This document shows, in pieces, positions 42,801-56,300 of a stretch of DNA of 60,789 nt. Source of the stretch: Pelargonium cotyledonis (Eukaryota > Streptophyta > Magnoliopsida > Geraniales > Geraniaceae); contig JAYMTA010000038.1 in NCBI GenBank assembly GCA_036897625.1, positions 1-60,789 on the forward strand, written 5' to 3'. Made by a program: the position numbers and the translations under genes. The notes beneath the pieces are model-generated. The model did no database searches. It worked only from the letters and a program-made list of their open reading frames with translations, and had not been told where the DNA came from. The number at the start of each line of letters is the position of its first letter. Positions within the stretch are counted from its first letter, which is position 1.

Positions 42801-45800
42801 AGTTATCAGAATCACTATGCTTCTGAATGATATATGCTTGTAAACAACAACAACAACAACAATGATCTATAGGGCACATGTACTGATAGTTTGGCAAACT
42901 GGACACTTGGGGACATAAAAGAGTTGAAATTTGTTTGGGCACTCCCAAAGTTATGAGAATTATATGTTCAATAATGAGCAATAATATATAGATCAATGAT
43001 ATAATTTACAAGCTAAGGAGCAATGTGTGAACAGTAACCTTTTCTCAGTTTCTCCAACCACCAAAGCATTCAGAACGAGTTTGAATGACTCATAGCATTC
43101 AATGACTGCACATTTCATATATTCATCAGCACATATACGCTTCCAGAGGTCAGCATCCCTGGATCGAAACTGAACTGCCATATCAACTGCTATCGGGATC
43201 TGCAAAGGTAGACAATCATCAACAAATAATCAATCGTTCACATATGAAGGATTCTAAAGGGAAATTAGCTTACCTTGCTTGTAAGCAAAAATGGTGGCCA
43301 CTGAATCAGTTTCAGGCTAGGATCTGATGCATAAGGAACCAGCAATAGATCCATCTCCCTGGATTAAAGGAATGTCCATTTCAATTTAAATTGCACAATG
43401 ATATAAAGAAATATTGGCTGAACAAAAAAGTTATAACTTGGTTGGGAGCCTTTCCTGTCACTTATGAGATCTTCTTCACGAAAACTACATATTACTTCAT
43501 TCCATAATTGAGCAAATTTTGCAGCTTCATTTCTCCTGCTTGCTGTAACCTATACAAGATATTTTAATCATTGTAAAAATAAATTGCATGCACAATAGAA
43601 TTCAAACTAGAATGCTGTTATGTGTAATTATTTTGGGAGCATGGTTAGAACCTCAGCGAAACGCTTTGAGAAAGAAAATCCCCTTTTCTTTGTCTTGTCA
43701 GAAGGGACCAAACAAGTGTTAAAAGCACCAGGTAAGGAGTGGAACCGTGATCTCAGCATGCTCAGAGTTCGTATCTTTAAAGATGAAACATAAAAGAAGA
43801 CAGATAAATAAATTTCAACTTCAAGAAATGATTAGCACTTTAAGTTAAAAGAAATAGTCATACACTCAGTGCTTCCTTACGGAAAAGAGGTCTCAGCTAA
43901 ACAATGTTTTTGACAATTACCATACAAGGATGTGTCATTACAAACTTAAAAAATTAAATGACATTTGGAAAACCAGCCTAATGATATACCAGTTGACCAG
44001 GTTACTTATTACCTGGTTTGATATTAAAAAAATAAAAATAAAAAGTATTTTTACCCAAGAGAAAGTTTAAATTGGAGATGGTTATGTAATGTAGTCAAGA
44101 TGCTACCCACCACACCATTCTCATGGTTTAACCTCCTATGTCAAAATCATCTCAGGATTGTAATGGAATAATGTAAAAGGAACAACAAATAATAAAAGAT
44201 CAATAAGGATGTGCAGATGATACATTCCAGAGTATGTATGTGCATGTGAGTACTAAGTTCCAAAATTATCATCACTAGACAAGAGATCAAAGAAGAAAAA
44301 AGCATCGTAATTAAACATATTACCTCTCCCAGATGATCAAAGGCCCCTTCAATACCACCATACAAGGTAGAGAAAATAGCATACCAAATTTGAGAGTCCA
44401 TAAAATAAACCTACATTAAACATGAAAACCAAAGTGTGACACCTTATGTAAAACAACTTAAGAAATATCCAGACAGAAAACTGAACTAAGTACAAATTGT
44501 CAAAATTATAGCAAAAGGTACCAAGACCACTGGCGCCCAAAGTGCGATAACCGCTCCATAGTTACTGTCGGCTGCATTGCAGGAAACTCTTGTTACAGAA
44601 AAGAATGAATTAAGTTTTAAGAGGTGAAAGGAGGCAACAAAGAATAAATACCCTCTGGGAAAAATTCATGCCAAGCATACTTGACACGATGAATCTTCAT
44701 GATATCTTTTGTAGGCTTCACAAGAGGTTTTATCTAAGAGAGACTATCAGTTAATAAAAAACCCAAAAGACCTTATCAAGCTGAACAAAATTATTAGGAC
44801 AAATAAACAAATCACTTACCTGGATAAAATAACTGAATAAAATTTTGCAAACAAGAAGCAACACCCAAAAGATAGTATACCTGAAATTGAAAATGAAGTT
44901 GAAAAAAGAAAAAACTTTAATGAACCAAAGAAAAGTAATGACTGAACCAGAGTAAAGCTAATGCGTATTCAGACTCACTTTATAAGTGCAAACTGGCTTT
45001 CCTGCATTCCCCTCCCTATGTAAATTCTTGGCTGCAAATGAATAAAACAAATTTGTTAAAGAGATCAAATGAGATCTGTCTATGGTTTAAGGACAAAAGT
45101 TAAATAATAGAGAAACCTGCAGCTGGCAACACTATCATTTCATGTTTGATTTTTACGTGTTATATCCAAAGTACCATATTAACATTATGGTAAGTGATTT
45201 ATGACCAAACCTTAAGCATAACAATAGAAGGCAAATCATTGGTAATATGCATGTACTACATTTTGATACCATAAACTTAGATTTGTTTTGCGACTTTTGA
45301 AGAAAATCGAAGTGATAAAAAAGCCTAATAAACCATGATATCGAGCATACAAAGAAATGAAAGAAAGAAGACAGACAGATTAACATGAATACCTGAGACC
45401 ACCACAAGAGAAACCTAATGATAAGCCAGTCCGAGTTCTCAATCCAACGTCTGAGCATTGGGAAGATGAAGAAAACAACTCCTAGTGCATTTGGAAGCAA
45501 ATATACTCCCACAGACAACATATATAAAGATGAACTACCCCTTGAACGACCAAGAAATGAGAGTGCATTTCTGATTTCTCTAGGGACAGAAGTGGAGGAG
45601 TGAACATAAAATACTGGAAGAATGATAACCCATGCAAAACTAACAATTATCTTGAGAATGACTCTTAGCACATCAGTGAAGTTCCACCTATGATATCCCG
45701 GGAAGTTCAAAACGAGGTCCAAAATACCTATATCAAATGGGATGAGAAAAATGAGAGTGAAAATTTAAGATCTTGCCCATAATTCAATTCACAAATTGAA

Positions 45801-48800
45801 AAAGAAAATAACCAAGGTTGTAGAAGCTTCATATATGCAAAATAATTAGACATCCTTCATGTGTTTATCACAAAGTTTACCATATTAGCCATTAGACAGG
45901 ACAGGTGAAAAGTTGGAAAGCCCAACAGTGACGCAAACTGAACAGTAATCCTATAGACAGAAGAAAATATTCATATGGGGATATTTCCATCTACCTATGT
46001 TGTTTACTTATAAACTGTCACTACTGAATCACAACCAAGTACAATCATAATAATATAAATGAGCAGCACTTAATTATTATTCAGAAACCTCTGAACTTAA
46101 TTATAATGTACACTACCAAAAGCATCAAAAAGCGAAGGCTTATAGTACCTTCTTGAACTTGAATACCTGTTTTTAGCATGTTCTTCTATCAGGTAATGAG
46201 AGACTACAAAAATACTCTACAACAGGGAATAGAACTGGGTGCAGAAATAATAAGATGCACAGAGATGGTATTGAAGCAATCGCAATCAGAGAATCAGCTA
46301 ACACGTAACTAGAATCACAAATTCCAAACGTAACAAAATTATGAAGTTTTATTGAGGATGTTGCCAACTATTAAATATGAATTGAAAGATTTTATCCAAG
46401 ATAATTCAACATTGTTCATCCATGGAATGTTGCATCAATCATTCAAAGAATATGGTCAGGTCAATCAAATATGTAATGCTGGATTGGGTAACTGTTACGT
46501 TGCGATCAAAAGGTTAAACATAAATATAGTTTCAAACACTACAAAGTTAATACGACTCTAATGCTGTTTCAATAACTTTCAACAGGAACAACTCTTGAAC
46601 TAATTAAAGTCAGAACTGAATTTTGTCACAAATTAAGTAGTTTCACAATGGTATCATACTTTGGAGGAAGCGAAGAAGTGCTGCAGTGATGAAAATACTG
46701 GATATGTGATACAGAACATGAACATCCTTTTTAAAAATATCCGATAGTGAAGCTCCACTCCAAGCAATTATGAGCAGTGCCTGCAACAGTATTATACATA
46801 TGATATTACATATACCGGAATTTGAGCACAAGATCAAAGCTACAGGAGTGTATATAATCTCACTTTACCAGTAGTTTTTACTAAATACCTGTAAAAGCAT
46901 TATATAGAATGTCCAGAGTCTATCAAAACTCCGAAAGATATGCCAAAATGTTCTAGTCTCAACAAAATTTGATTTGCCTGTTCTTTCACGTTTTCTTGGA
47001 GAATATTTTCCCTGTTACAGAAGTTTCTGTTACGGATGGACTAAATAGAATGAAATCTTGAACAAGGTTGTAGAAGTGTACCTGTTTGGTATTACGTGTT
47101 GATTTGAAAAATTCACCATCGTCACGCATGGGCCAACCAAGAGAGAAGCAATCAGGTGACCTGAACGATAGATTGCAGAATCAAATTTTAGATCATCTGG
47201 AAAGACCCATAAACTCTCATTTAAGCCCTATGTTTTATGTAAGCTTTGAGGATTAGAGAATACAGACCAGAAATACTCATTTAGGTCATCATAATTGCAC
47301 CAGGATGAGTGAGGAGCTTTTCCATTTCGGCTCTCCTTTGCTTCCTGGTGTAGCATAAGCACAATTGTTATGTCTAGAACAGAAATACCAGAAGTCAAAG
47401 CACAGTATAGGTCATTGCACTATTTGTATACCTTCTCAATTACATGGTAAATTGGTGTTATAACCTTCCGCAGGAAAGCCTCGTCATCCCCACCATAAGA
47501 AGGCTTGATGTTTTCTCCGGTAACAATGCTGATATTTCCACTCAACAGGCCTTGGAGTTCATATGCCATCTGAGCGCATGGAGGAAAACTGTTACTAAAC
47601 ATGCAATTTTTTTGTGAATGTAACCAAACATGCAAGTGATAAACAAAAAGCACATCTCACATTGTGAAAAATATAGCATAAACATTCTGGCATAAAGCGA
47701 ACATTAGCTGCTTCTCCCCAGATGAGAAGATATAGGGCCATGTAGAGTAAATTTCTCTGTTGTATTTCCGGCTGATTCTGAGGAAGCCTATACAGTATAT
47801 AATTTTATACTTGAGTAGTAATTCCACTGCATGCTACAGAAAATTGAATATATAAAGGCGATAGTTATTTAAGGAAAAGGTGTCTCACTTTAAACTATGT
47901 TTTCTGCCCAAAAATTTGCACCATGTTTTGTAATTCTTAAAAAGCTTGTTCATCACAGCATTAACAGCACGATCATCAAGCTGCACAAGAGAAATGAGTT
48001 TACTGCTTCATTTACAGCTCAGCTGTTGAAGGACTTACATGGGAAGAATATGGTTTTTATGTGAAACTCAAAACCAATATTTAACCATAGATTTTAATCT
48101 AATCTGAATTTAACCAGTGAAAGGCAGCATGCATACATAATCTGAAGTGAGTCATTGGTCCTTACCTGGTTGAGAGGTTCAGGCTTGGGTTGGAGCCTTA
48201 CATGACTATTGGAAAGTAATAGAACCAAATGCTCTCTCTGGTTCCTGACATTGTCTCTCTGTACCACCAAAAGAAGACTAACACATCAATCGCACTGACT
48301 CAGAAAGGCAGCAGTAAGATTATCAATATACAATCTCTTAATTAGGTTAGCAACTTGCCTGGAACCCAAACACTGCCCTTAGCCAATCAAGGAGGTCTAA
48401 ATCTCCTGTCTTGTGCCCTTGCTGCTCCACCGTAGGTGGCCAAGTCAAGCCTCGTGTGTTCCCTAGTGCAGCCACAGAAGCTTTAACCTGGTATAATCAG
48501 AAATGAAACCAACTTAGACTCATCTCATGGTAAGACCTTAAGTACAAGATTGTAAGTACACGAACAACACCAGTTTTGAGCAGATTTGACACTTGACAAT
48601 ACCTCTTCAAGCTGCATTATAGACTGAGAAGAACCAGCAGCATCTAGTGGAAGAATGTTATATGGCATGTAGATTTGTGTCTTTTCCTGTACATCTTTTG
48701 CAGCAGCAATAATCTGCTCACAAAAGCCAGCAGTGAAGATAATTAGATAAATCATCACTATTGATATATTGTAAACCTGCAATTGGACCCTTATCTATTA

Positions 48801-50029
48801 ACTTAAGCTTTTTGTTAATCTAACAGTCAGGTGTTCTATTTTAAATATGTAACAGTATAAACTATCATTGGATATTTAAACTTTCTATTGAATGGGTTCT
48901 TTGATGGTTATGCTATTGCCAAATCATAACCAGTCATTGTGACATATATATATAAAGGTAGCAAGAACCAAAAGAAACTAACCTCTGGAGCAACTTCTTC
49001 AACTTTCTCAGTCTTATTAACAGCACAGAGCACATCATAGAGAACTCCAGCTGTCTGGTAGGCCTTTCCGAGCTGGGCCCTATCAACAGTTCTTAACAAA
49101 GCAATTTCATTGAGTTGCAACAATCAATTTTGAAATAATTTGTTTCTCAAGAAAATAACAATTAGCTCTATTTCGTGCTGTTGTATAATGTACCTATCTG
49201 ATTCATCCTTATTGTCCAACGATCTGACATAGCGTTCATAGTATTTCGAATAATAGTCCTCAATTTCCAGTGCATCGGTCTTCTTTACGCGAGAGGCAAG
49301 ACTGGCCGCATTGTCCTGCAACAATCAAAAGCTCCAAATCAACATTGCTAATTCAGAACATGAAAATGGGGAAAAAATTCATTTTAATCTGAGAACCAGA
49401 AGAAATGTTACTGAGGATTTTAATCCGAAAAAACACCATTGGGTTTGGAATTTGATGCCTTAAAATATAGAAGCAAATCGATTTAAGAGTCAGACGGGTA
49501 AATGGCGGGAAAATAGTAGCTAGTTACAGTAAAATGGCGGGAAGCAGAGGAAAATAATGGAACCAAATCCTCCGTGAAAGCACTTTCAGGTACAAAAGAA
49601 ATTAACAAACAAAATGGAAAAAATGCAGAGAAATGAAATGATCGGCCGATTAATTACCCTTTCTAATCTTTGAAGCAGACCGGTCTTGAACTGCCGAACT
49701 CCACGTCCGCTGGAGTTCGGATCCATCCTGTGCGCCTTCTCGAACGCATAGAACCGACCTTCACAGCAACACGAACACGCAACAATTTCAAAAACGGAAA
49801 ACAAACACACTTCCAGAAAACAAAAAACCAGTTACTACACAAATTCAGAGGACGCACAGAGGTAGGACACGCGAGGACGATCTTCGATCATCTTTGCGAC
49901 GCGGAGGATCGGACCAATGGAGCTGAGCGACGGCGGCACGACGTCATGGTCAAACACCTCCATGGACACCGCCGTGGAGGTGCTCCGGGAGGACCGCCTC
50001 ATCAGCGGTGTATCGGAGTTCTTCTTCAT
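36845..50029 (-). CDS. CALS5: Callose synthase 5 (1,3-beta-glucan synthase, GT48)
   Basis: Forty-two coding exons, 1913 aa (Arabidopsis CALS5 about 1923): 50029-49858, 49758-49658, 49315-49194, 49079-48983, 48713-48603, 48487-48359, 48258-48166, 47980-47889, 47787-47661, 47569-47432, 47344-47268, 47160-47082, 47011-46889, 46780-46660, 45727-45393, 45031-44979, 44880-44820, 44733-44652, 44571-44522, 44410-44324, 43774-43652, 43549-43455, 43358-43274, 43199-43039, 42782-42659, 42507-42413, 42304-42187, 42088-41937, 41725-41616, 41521-41396, 41099-41031, 40784-40595, 40497-40383, 40299-40180, 40096-39981, 39896-39813, 39514-39402, 39322-39093, 39003-38206, 37934-37884, 37784-37599, 37075-36845. 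The phase is continuous throughout. It is a plasma-membrane enzyme making callose from UDP-glucose. N-terminal Vta1-like region ([12 protein letters not shown]), FKS1 region ([19 protein letters not shown]), multiple membrane segments, and a cytosolic catalytic loop with [26 protein letters not shown] and TGRGFVV are all present. VSIEVFDHEVVP-like start and [16 protein letters not shown] end point to CALS5, which is needed for the pollen callose wall. Intron 6 is GC-AG; intron 22 is GA-AG. Confidence 0.95.
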
Positions 50030-50041
50030 TTCAACAATCTG

Positions 50042-50985
50042 CTAGTATTACCACCTCCTCTGCCAAAACACCAAAAACGACTTTCACAAAACCAAACCAA
50101 ATTTTCTCGAGAAACAAACAATCGTCAATATTCATCAACTACATTATCCTAATAATTAATATTCAACAATCCGCTACGTATTTCCATCTCCTCTACCAAA
50201 ACACCGAAAACGAGCTTCGCAAAACCAAACTAAAATTTCTCGAGAAACAAACTAGCAAATAATCATCAATGTCCATCAACTACATGACGTAATCATCAAC
50301 ACTCAACAATCTGCTACGTATTTCCACCTCCTCTTCCAAAACACCTAAAACGAGTTTCAAAACCAAAACCAAGCCGAATTTTCTCGAGAAACTAACAGAC
50401 CATCAACGAACAAACAATCATCATTATTCAACCACATTACGTGATTTGAACGAAGAGAGATAGCATACTGTAACTGATATGAGCTTCGATTTCTCCTTTC
50501 TAAAATGACTCACATAACATAACCAAATGCAAGCAATCTAGCAAACAACACCAAAAGCGATTTTAATAAAACCAAAACCAAACTAAATTTTCTCGAGAGA
50601 CAAGCAGGTGATTAGCAAACAAACAATCATCATCATCAATATTTTTCGTGATTTGAACAAATAGAGATAGCACATTGGAGCTGTAACAAAAAATGACTTT
50701 CACATAATCAAATTTTCTCGAGAAAAAACAGAGGATTAACAAACAAACAATCATCAATATTCAACTACATTACGTGATTTGAACAAAGAGAGATATCAGA
50801 TTGTAGCTGCAACCATGAGAACTACGATTTCGACTTCCTTAAATGACTTTCACACCACCAAATTTTCTCGAGAAACAAACAGAGGATTAACAAGCAAACA
50901 ATCATCAATATTCAAGTACATTACGTGATTTGAACGAAGAGAGATAGCAGATTGGAGCTGTAACCGGAATGAGCTTCGAATTCGC
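50042..50985 (-). repeat. Tandem repeats in the callose synthase 5'-UTR intron
   Basis: The leader intron ends CTAGCAG|ATTGTTGAAATG (acceptor at 50041-50039). Upstream, the palindrome TCTCGAGA occurs six times (50105, 50238, 50382, 50591, 50716, 50866). It sits within units of about 125-210 bp that also share AACAATCATCAATATTCA and TACATTACGTGATTTGAAC. The CT-rich first leader exon is probably at about 50990-51125. Confidence 0.8.
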
Positions 50986-51139
50986 CTTAAAAAACGATCA
51001 ATGTCTGCGAAAACTCTAGAGAGAGAGAGACGAATCGGAGAGGATCGACGACGACGAGAGGCAAAAGAGGAGAGGAGAGGAGTGAGAAATAAAAGCGATA
51101 GGAGAGAGAAACAAACAGATTCTGTTTGGTAGAGTCTCA

Positions 51140-53202
51140 CGTGGCGTCTTCTGATTGGGCGATGCGGTTCAATCGCTCGATTCCCGCGCGTGGGAGGGAG
51201 GATTGAGAAAAGCGCGCACGGCGTTTCCGGAGGGAAAAAGAGTGGACTCTGGTTTCTACCTCTTTTAGGAAACTAAAGAATTTATGCGTCAAATCAATTG
51301 TCCTAATTTTGGTAAAATCAACATTTTTAGATTTTTTTTTTAGTGATATTTATTTATTGAAATGTTTTCATTATTAATGATCTTTTTATACATAAATATG
51401 ACGCGTTTATTTATTTATAATTGCAAAATTATGTTTTCATGATGAAATTCACACAATTATTACTGAGAAAATTAATGTATATCTAAATAATATTCCTTAA
51501 ATTGACATACATTTATGGGTTTGAAAATAAGTGCATTTTCAATGTAAATTCAAAAGAAAATGTCTCTAAATTCAATAGCAAAGGACACTCTTTATGTACA
51601 CTACCACCAAATAAGAAAAAAAAAGTTACAAAAAAAAAATGGGCTTCTTGAGAAATTCAAGGCCCAAACCATAACTTCACTTGGGTTTGTTGGGCTCTCA
51701 TGTACTATTTTTCCATTATGATCCAAAGATAATTAAGTAGACTGATCAGAACTAGTCGAATTAAAAAACGTACATGTTTTTCTAAATTAGCTTTTGTTGG
51801 TCTTAGTATGCCGGTCTCATTTGGCTTTTTGTCTTGGAATGTTTAGGCTTGAGACCATCCGACATTGAAAAGTCTGCAAATAAGCTTTCGGATCCAAAGT
51901 GAAGATTGTGGGATAGAGTTGACAAATTTAGGATCAGGGTCTGGTCGATTTTGGGTGGTTGAACCCTAACCCAACCTTGTATGAATTTTGGGTTAAAGTC
52001 ATGTCAGGTTTCAGGCATACAATGCATTGATTTCACGGAGCTACCCAGCCCAAAATTGTACATGATGAGTCTGTCCAACAAATTTCGAGTTCAGTTAAGA
52101 TCTATTGAAAGTAAAGTCGAGTGTCAAATACTCATTTAATTCAGGTGCAAACTGTCATCTCTATATTGCGCAGCAGTTGACCCCAATAATTTGAATTTTG
52201 TCTCACTAGTTTGGTGAAATTTTCATCTATTTCACTTTACCCACACAAAACAAAAACATCAAATAATTTATTTATTTTTATTGAGGGAGTGGAACAAATT
52301 AAATTTTATATTACTCTACTGATCCTTAATACTGTATTTTATATTTCACTATTTTTTCTATAAATAATATTTGAAATCAAGGTTGCACTCACAGAAGATC
52401 CTCCCCGCCTATATTTTAAACTTTCCAGAAGTAGACTTTATATTTTGTAGTAATTAATAAAATTGCATAAATCACTAAATCCTTTTTAACACTCTTTTGA
52501 CTTATTAATTGCTATCTTATGTAAATGCATCCAAATCCTTTGAATTGTATCAACATCACAAACAAGATTCTATATTCTATGATGGAGTAGAAGCAATAGC
52601 ACCAATATATCATATTGTGATTCAAGTGATTGACATCATTTACTTTCAATTTTATTGGTTGTGTAATTAAATTTGTTTAATAATTGAATTGTATTAGAAT
52701 CGACCTATTTAGTACATATAAGAAAGTTTGGCTATTTAGTAGTATTTATCTTTTGGATTTGATACCAACAAAAACAGTTAAGTATTAATTGTTAAGAAAA
52801 ATAGACCAATTCATACCTAACTTATACTAAGTGGGTTCAGTCAAGTTGTCCAAAAAATTGGGTTTGACAAATCGTTCATGTCTGTCATGTTCGTGTTTTT
52901 GGAAGGTTGATTGTATGTTACATGATTTAATACAAATACGATACATTTAATAACATTATTGGGCCTAAATTGAGATCTAATTATTTAATATTTACTATTT
53001 TTGTTTCTTCTAAAATTCTTATGTATTGATTCAACAGTCTAAGGCTGTGAGGAGCGGCTACACGAAAAAGTGTAGTTTTGGAAGTTTATGAAAATTTTAA
53101 ATAAGTTTATGACTATTGAATATTTGAAATTTGAACTTTGAACAAGATGATCTTGACTTGAAATAAAAATTAACAGGAATATTTGAGTTACTAATAAGGA
53201 TA
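51140..53202. other. Intergenic, callose synthase promoter side
   Basis: 51140-51260 is GC-richer with GCGCGC-type sequence and is probably the core promoter. Beyond it the DNA is AT-rich with only short, unsupported frames. Confidence 0.45.
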
Positions 53203-53395
53203 AAATATATATCAGTTGACTGATATAAAGTTATATTAGTTGCAACTTAACAAAGCCAATGAGGTGATGACACTTCATTTAAAATCACTTATACCTATCC
53301 AAGTAAATTTGTGGAAGCGGAGCGACGCGTACGTCCAGATTTATAATTTTAAATGAGGTGTCATCACCCTATTAGTTTAACTGATATACATTATA
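53203..53395. repeat. MITE with terminal inverted repeats
   Basis: GGTGATGACACTTCATTTAA (from 53263) is inverted as TTAAATGAGGTGTCATCACC (to 53368). Outer flanks ATATATCAGTTGAC and TTAACTGATATACAT also pair. The central spacer is GC-rich (GAAGCGGAGCGACGCGTACG). A related copy lies at 59180-59390. Confidence 0.75.
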
Positions 53396-56300
53396 CTCAA
53401 TTAAAAATTAATACAATATATATTTTTATCTTTGAACTTTTTTAGATTATGAGATTTAGTTCTTTACCTTGTTTTGTCAATGGTTATCTTCATCTCACAT
53501 GGCCATGATATTATCGAATTGGGCCTATGAAGGCTCGTAGTCTTGACTCGAACCAAATCCACTCAAACTAGAGTCAAATTGCATGTTATGCGTGATGTGC
53601 ATGCGTATGATTTAAATGTTCAGCACGATAAAATTTCAAAATGTATGAGCTTAAATACATTAGTTTTGTGTCGTGTACGAAACAAATTGTCAGACGACTT
53701 GATAGTGACCTATACGGGTCGATAAAAGCAAGGCATGCGGCCCGTAACTAATTTGAACCGATAACATCATGCCCATGTTGACAAAAAAAAAAGACCTAAT
53801 AAACATACATTTTCTCGTACAACATCTACTTACCTCATTTGTTAGCTCTTGTTGAAATGTAATTTTATTTGACCTATGCATCAAAAGAATAATTAAAATA
53901 GTAGAATATTTTTATTTTATTTGGCATAAGAATGGTAAATAAATAAAAAGTGGGTCTAATAAAATAGTTGACAAGGTCAAGTAATAGTAGTAAATGGACA
54001 CACTCTACTTGAAGGAACTGAAATGCCTCAACTCAGGTCTTCCTTCAAGTCTTCACTCTTGACTTGGTCAACAAGACCTTTTAAGTTTTATTATTATTGA
54101 TTAATTTGATTTTCAAGACTTGGCAAGAGAAAAATAATAATATTTTCTCCATTTGTAGAATTTAGCTACAAAAGTATATGTAGAAGTTTCCAATAATTGA
54201 AGTCAAGAGAAATTGTGGTCTATTTTCTTTTAGTATTTCACGAGTAGATTATACATTCAATGTGTCACGCTAAAATTCACATTTTTAACGTGAGAGTAAA
54301 AAAGTGAACCATGTTTAATTAATTAATTAACATGAGTACGAGTGTTTGTTCTTTGTTCTAATGAGGAGTTTATAAGAGAACTTCATTGAATGTAACTAAT
54401 GGAGAGGAACGAGAAGTTCCATTATAATTACGTGACTATACAAACATGTCGAACTAGTGTTGAACCTGTTTTAAATAGACCGCGAATCAGGTCACATGAT
54501 CGTGGGACGGGTAAGATGTTTCATGTGTTGATTTGGATCGAGCATGACCAAAACAAGTTGAATTGGGTCAAACTGGTTGACATGTAGCCACAGTCATGTG
54601 CTCAAGCGACGACCGTGCACCACACCTTAGTGCAGCTGGTTCAATATTATAGCTTGTTGCGGTCTTTTATCGTGTGAGTTCATTCATATTGTTAGCTAAT
54701 TAATAAAGTTTGAACAAAAACAAAATAAAATATAGCTTTCTCAAATTGACTATATATTATAATTATGGAAAATGGATTTAATAATTAATTTGTAGTGATA
54801 TCCTTAGGTGGCCAACCAAGCTCTCAACCTCAAATTGGTGACCACAAGCAGCTGGCCCACGCGACGTCGTTCTATGCAATTGCAATTATCCATTACACGC
54901 ATCCAACACTTTAATTTCATTATTACTGAAAATTATTGATGGTCGATCGGTTCACAAGGACTTCTTATTGTTGTCATTTTAATTATTTAATATATGAGTT
55001 TTGAATTCAAAATTTTGGTTTAAAAATTTTGCGTAATAGTGTTTATGGTCCACATTTAAATTAAATTAAGCAAAATTAAATTGAAAAGTGTTCAAGTTTG
55101 TTCGCTTAATTATCTATATGTCGATTTAGATTAATACTCAATTTGATTTATGCTTCAATTTAATAACTAAATTTTCTAGATCATAAGCTTAAATTGTGTT
55201 ATTTGTTTCAAATCGGTTGTATAAAAAACTAAATGTGTAATCTCGTTGTTAAATGAATAGCATGTATGAGTCACATGACATCATCTCGTTGTTTAATGAC
55301 GAAACTATATTTTTGTCGATTGTGAATTGTCCAAATTCGACACATTAAGTGAATTTCAATAATATATATTATAAATTAAATTGATACATTATATCTTCTA
55401 TAAATCCAAAATACATTGAAACATCTTTTTTCACAAATAGTGAGCCGTATACACATTTGTTTCATTTCGAAATGAACCTAAAGATGCTAAATAGCCAAGT
55501 TGACTTGGTTTTATTGGCTTATGCATCAACTTGGACAACTTGCACCAAGCAAATAATAATAATAAAATTAATAATAATGTATTATTTTCATGAATTTATG
55601 ATTGGGTTGTCGATTTATAAGAAATGTTGTGTGCTTCATGCATTGTAATTCGATCAAATATTCAATTGTAATTTCGCATGAATTGACACGTACATTATAT
55701 TGAATAATATTTTAGACATATAAAAGTATTTTTATAAAAAATATTATTTGTTTCAAATTTTGTACAATCATATTATGTGTGGTTTAAATTTTATTTTAAA
55801 CACATAATAACTTGAAATATACGACACCACTACCCTTCCGATAAATTTATGACTAAAATGTTCAATTTATAAGATATATTAACATTTGACGTATTGCCAT
55901 ACGATGTGTCATGTCAAATTAATTAACACGTTATTCTTGTACAATAATTTGGAACATATAATATTGATTTTATTATTATAATGGTACAAAAAGTTAGTTT
56001 TTTAATTCTTATCTAAATCACATGTGAGACTTCTTTGTCCTTTAGATAAAATGCATTTGAGCTATGTCATAGTATACGAGCCATGCCGCGTCATCACCGA
56101 CGAAAAATATGCTACACAAATGAGACCACCAAAAATTAATGATGAGTCTAAACCACAACAGTATTATAGTTATTTTGATCTGAATACACTATTAAGAAAA
56201 TAAATTCAAATCATCGACTCATTTTGTTTTCTTTAAATGTCTTCTCGGTCATTCAAATATTCATGCATAGTCACTCAACAAAACTAAAATCTCACACTCG

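Noticed and set aside
45418-45603. Plus-strand frame within callose synthase exon 15
   Set aside because: Antisense shadow of the 335-nt exon.
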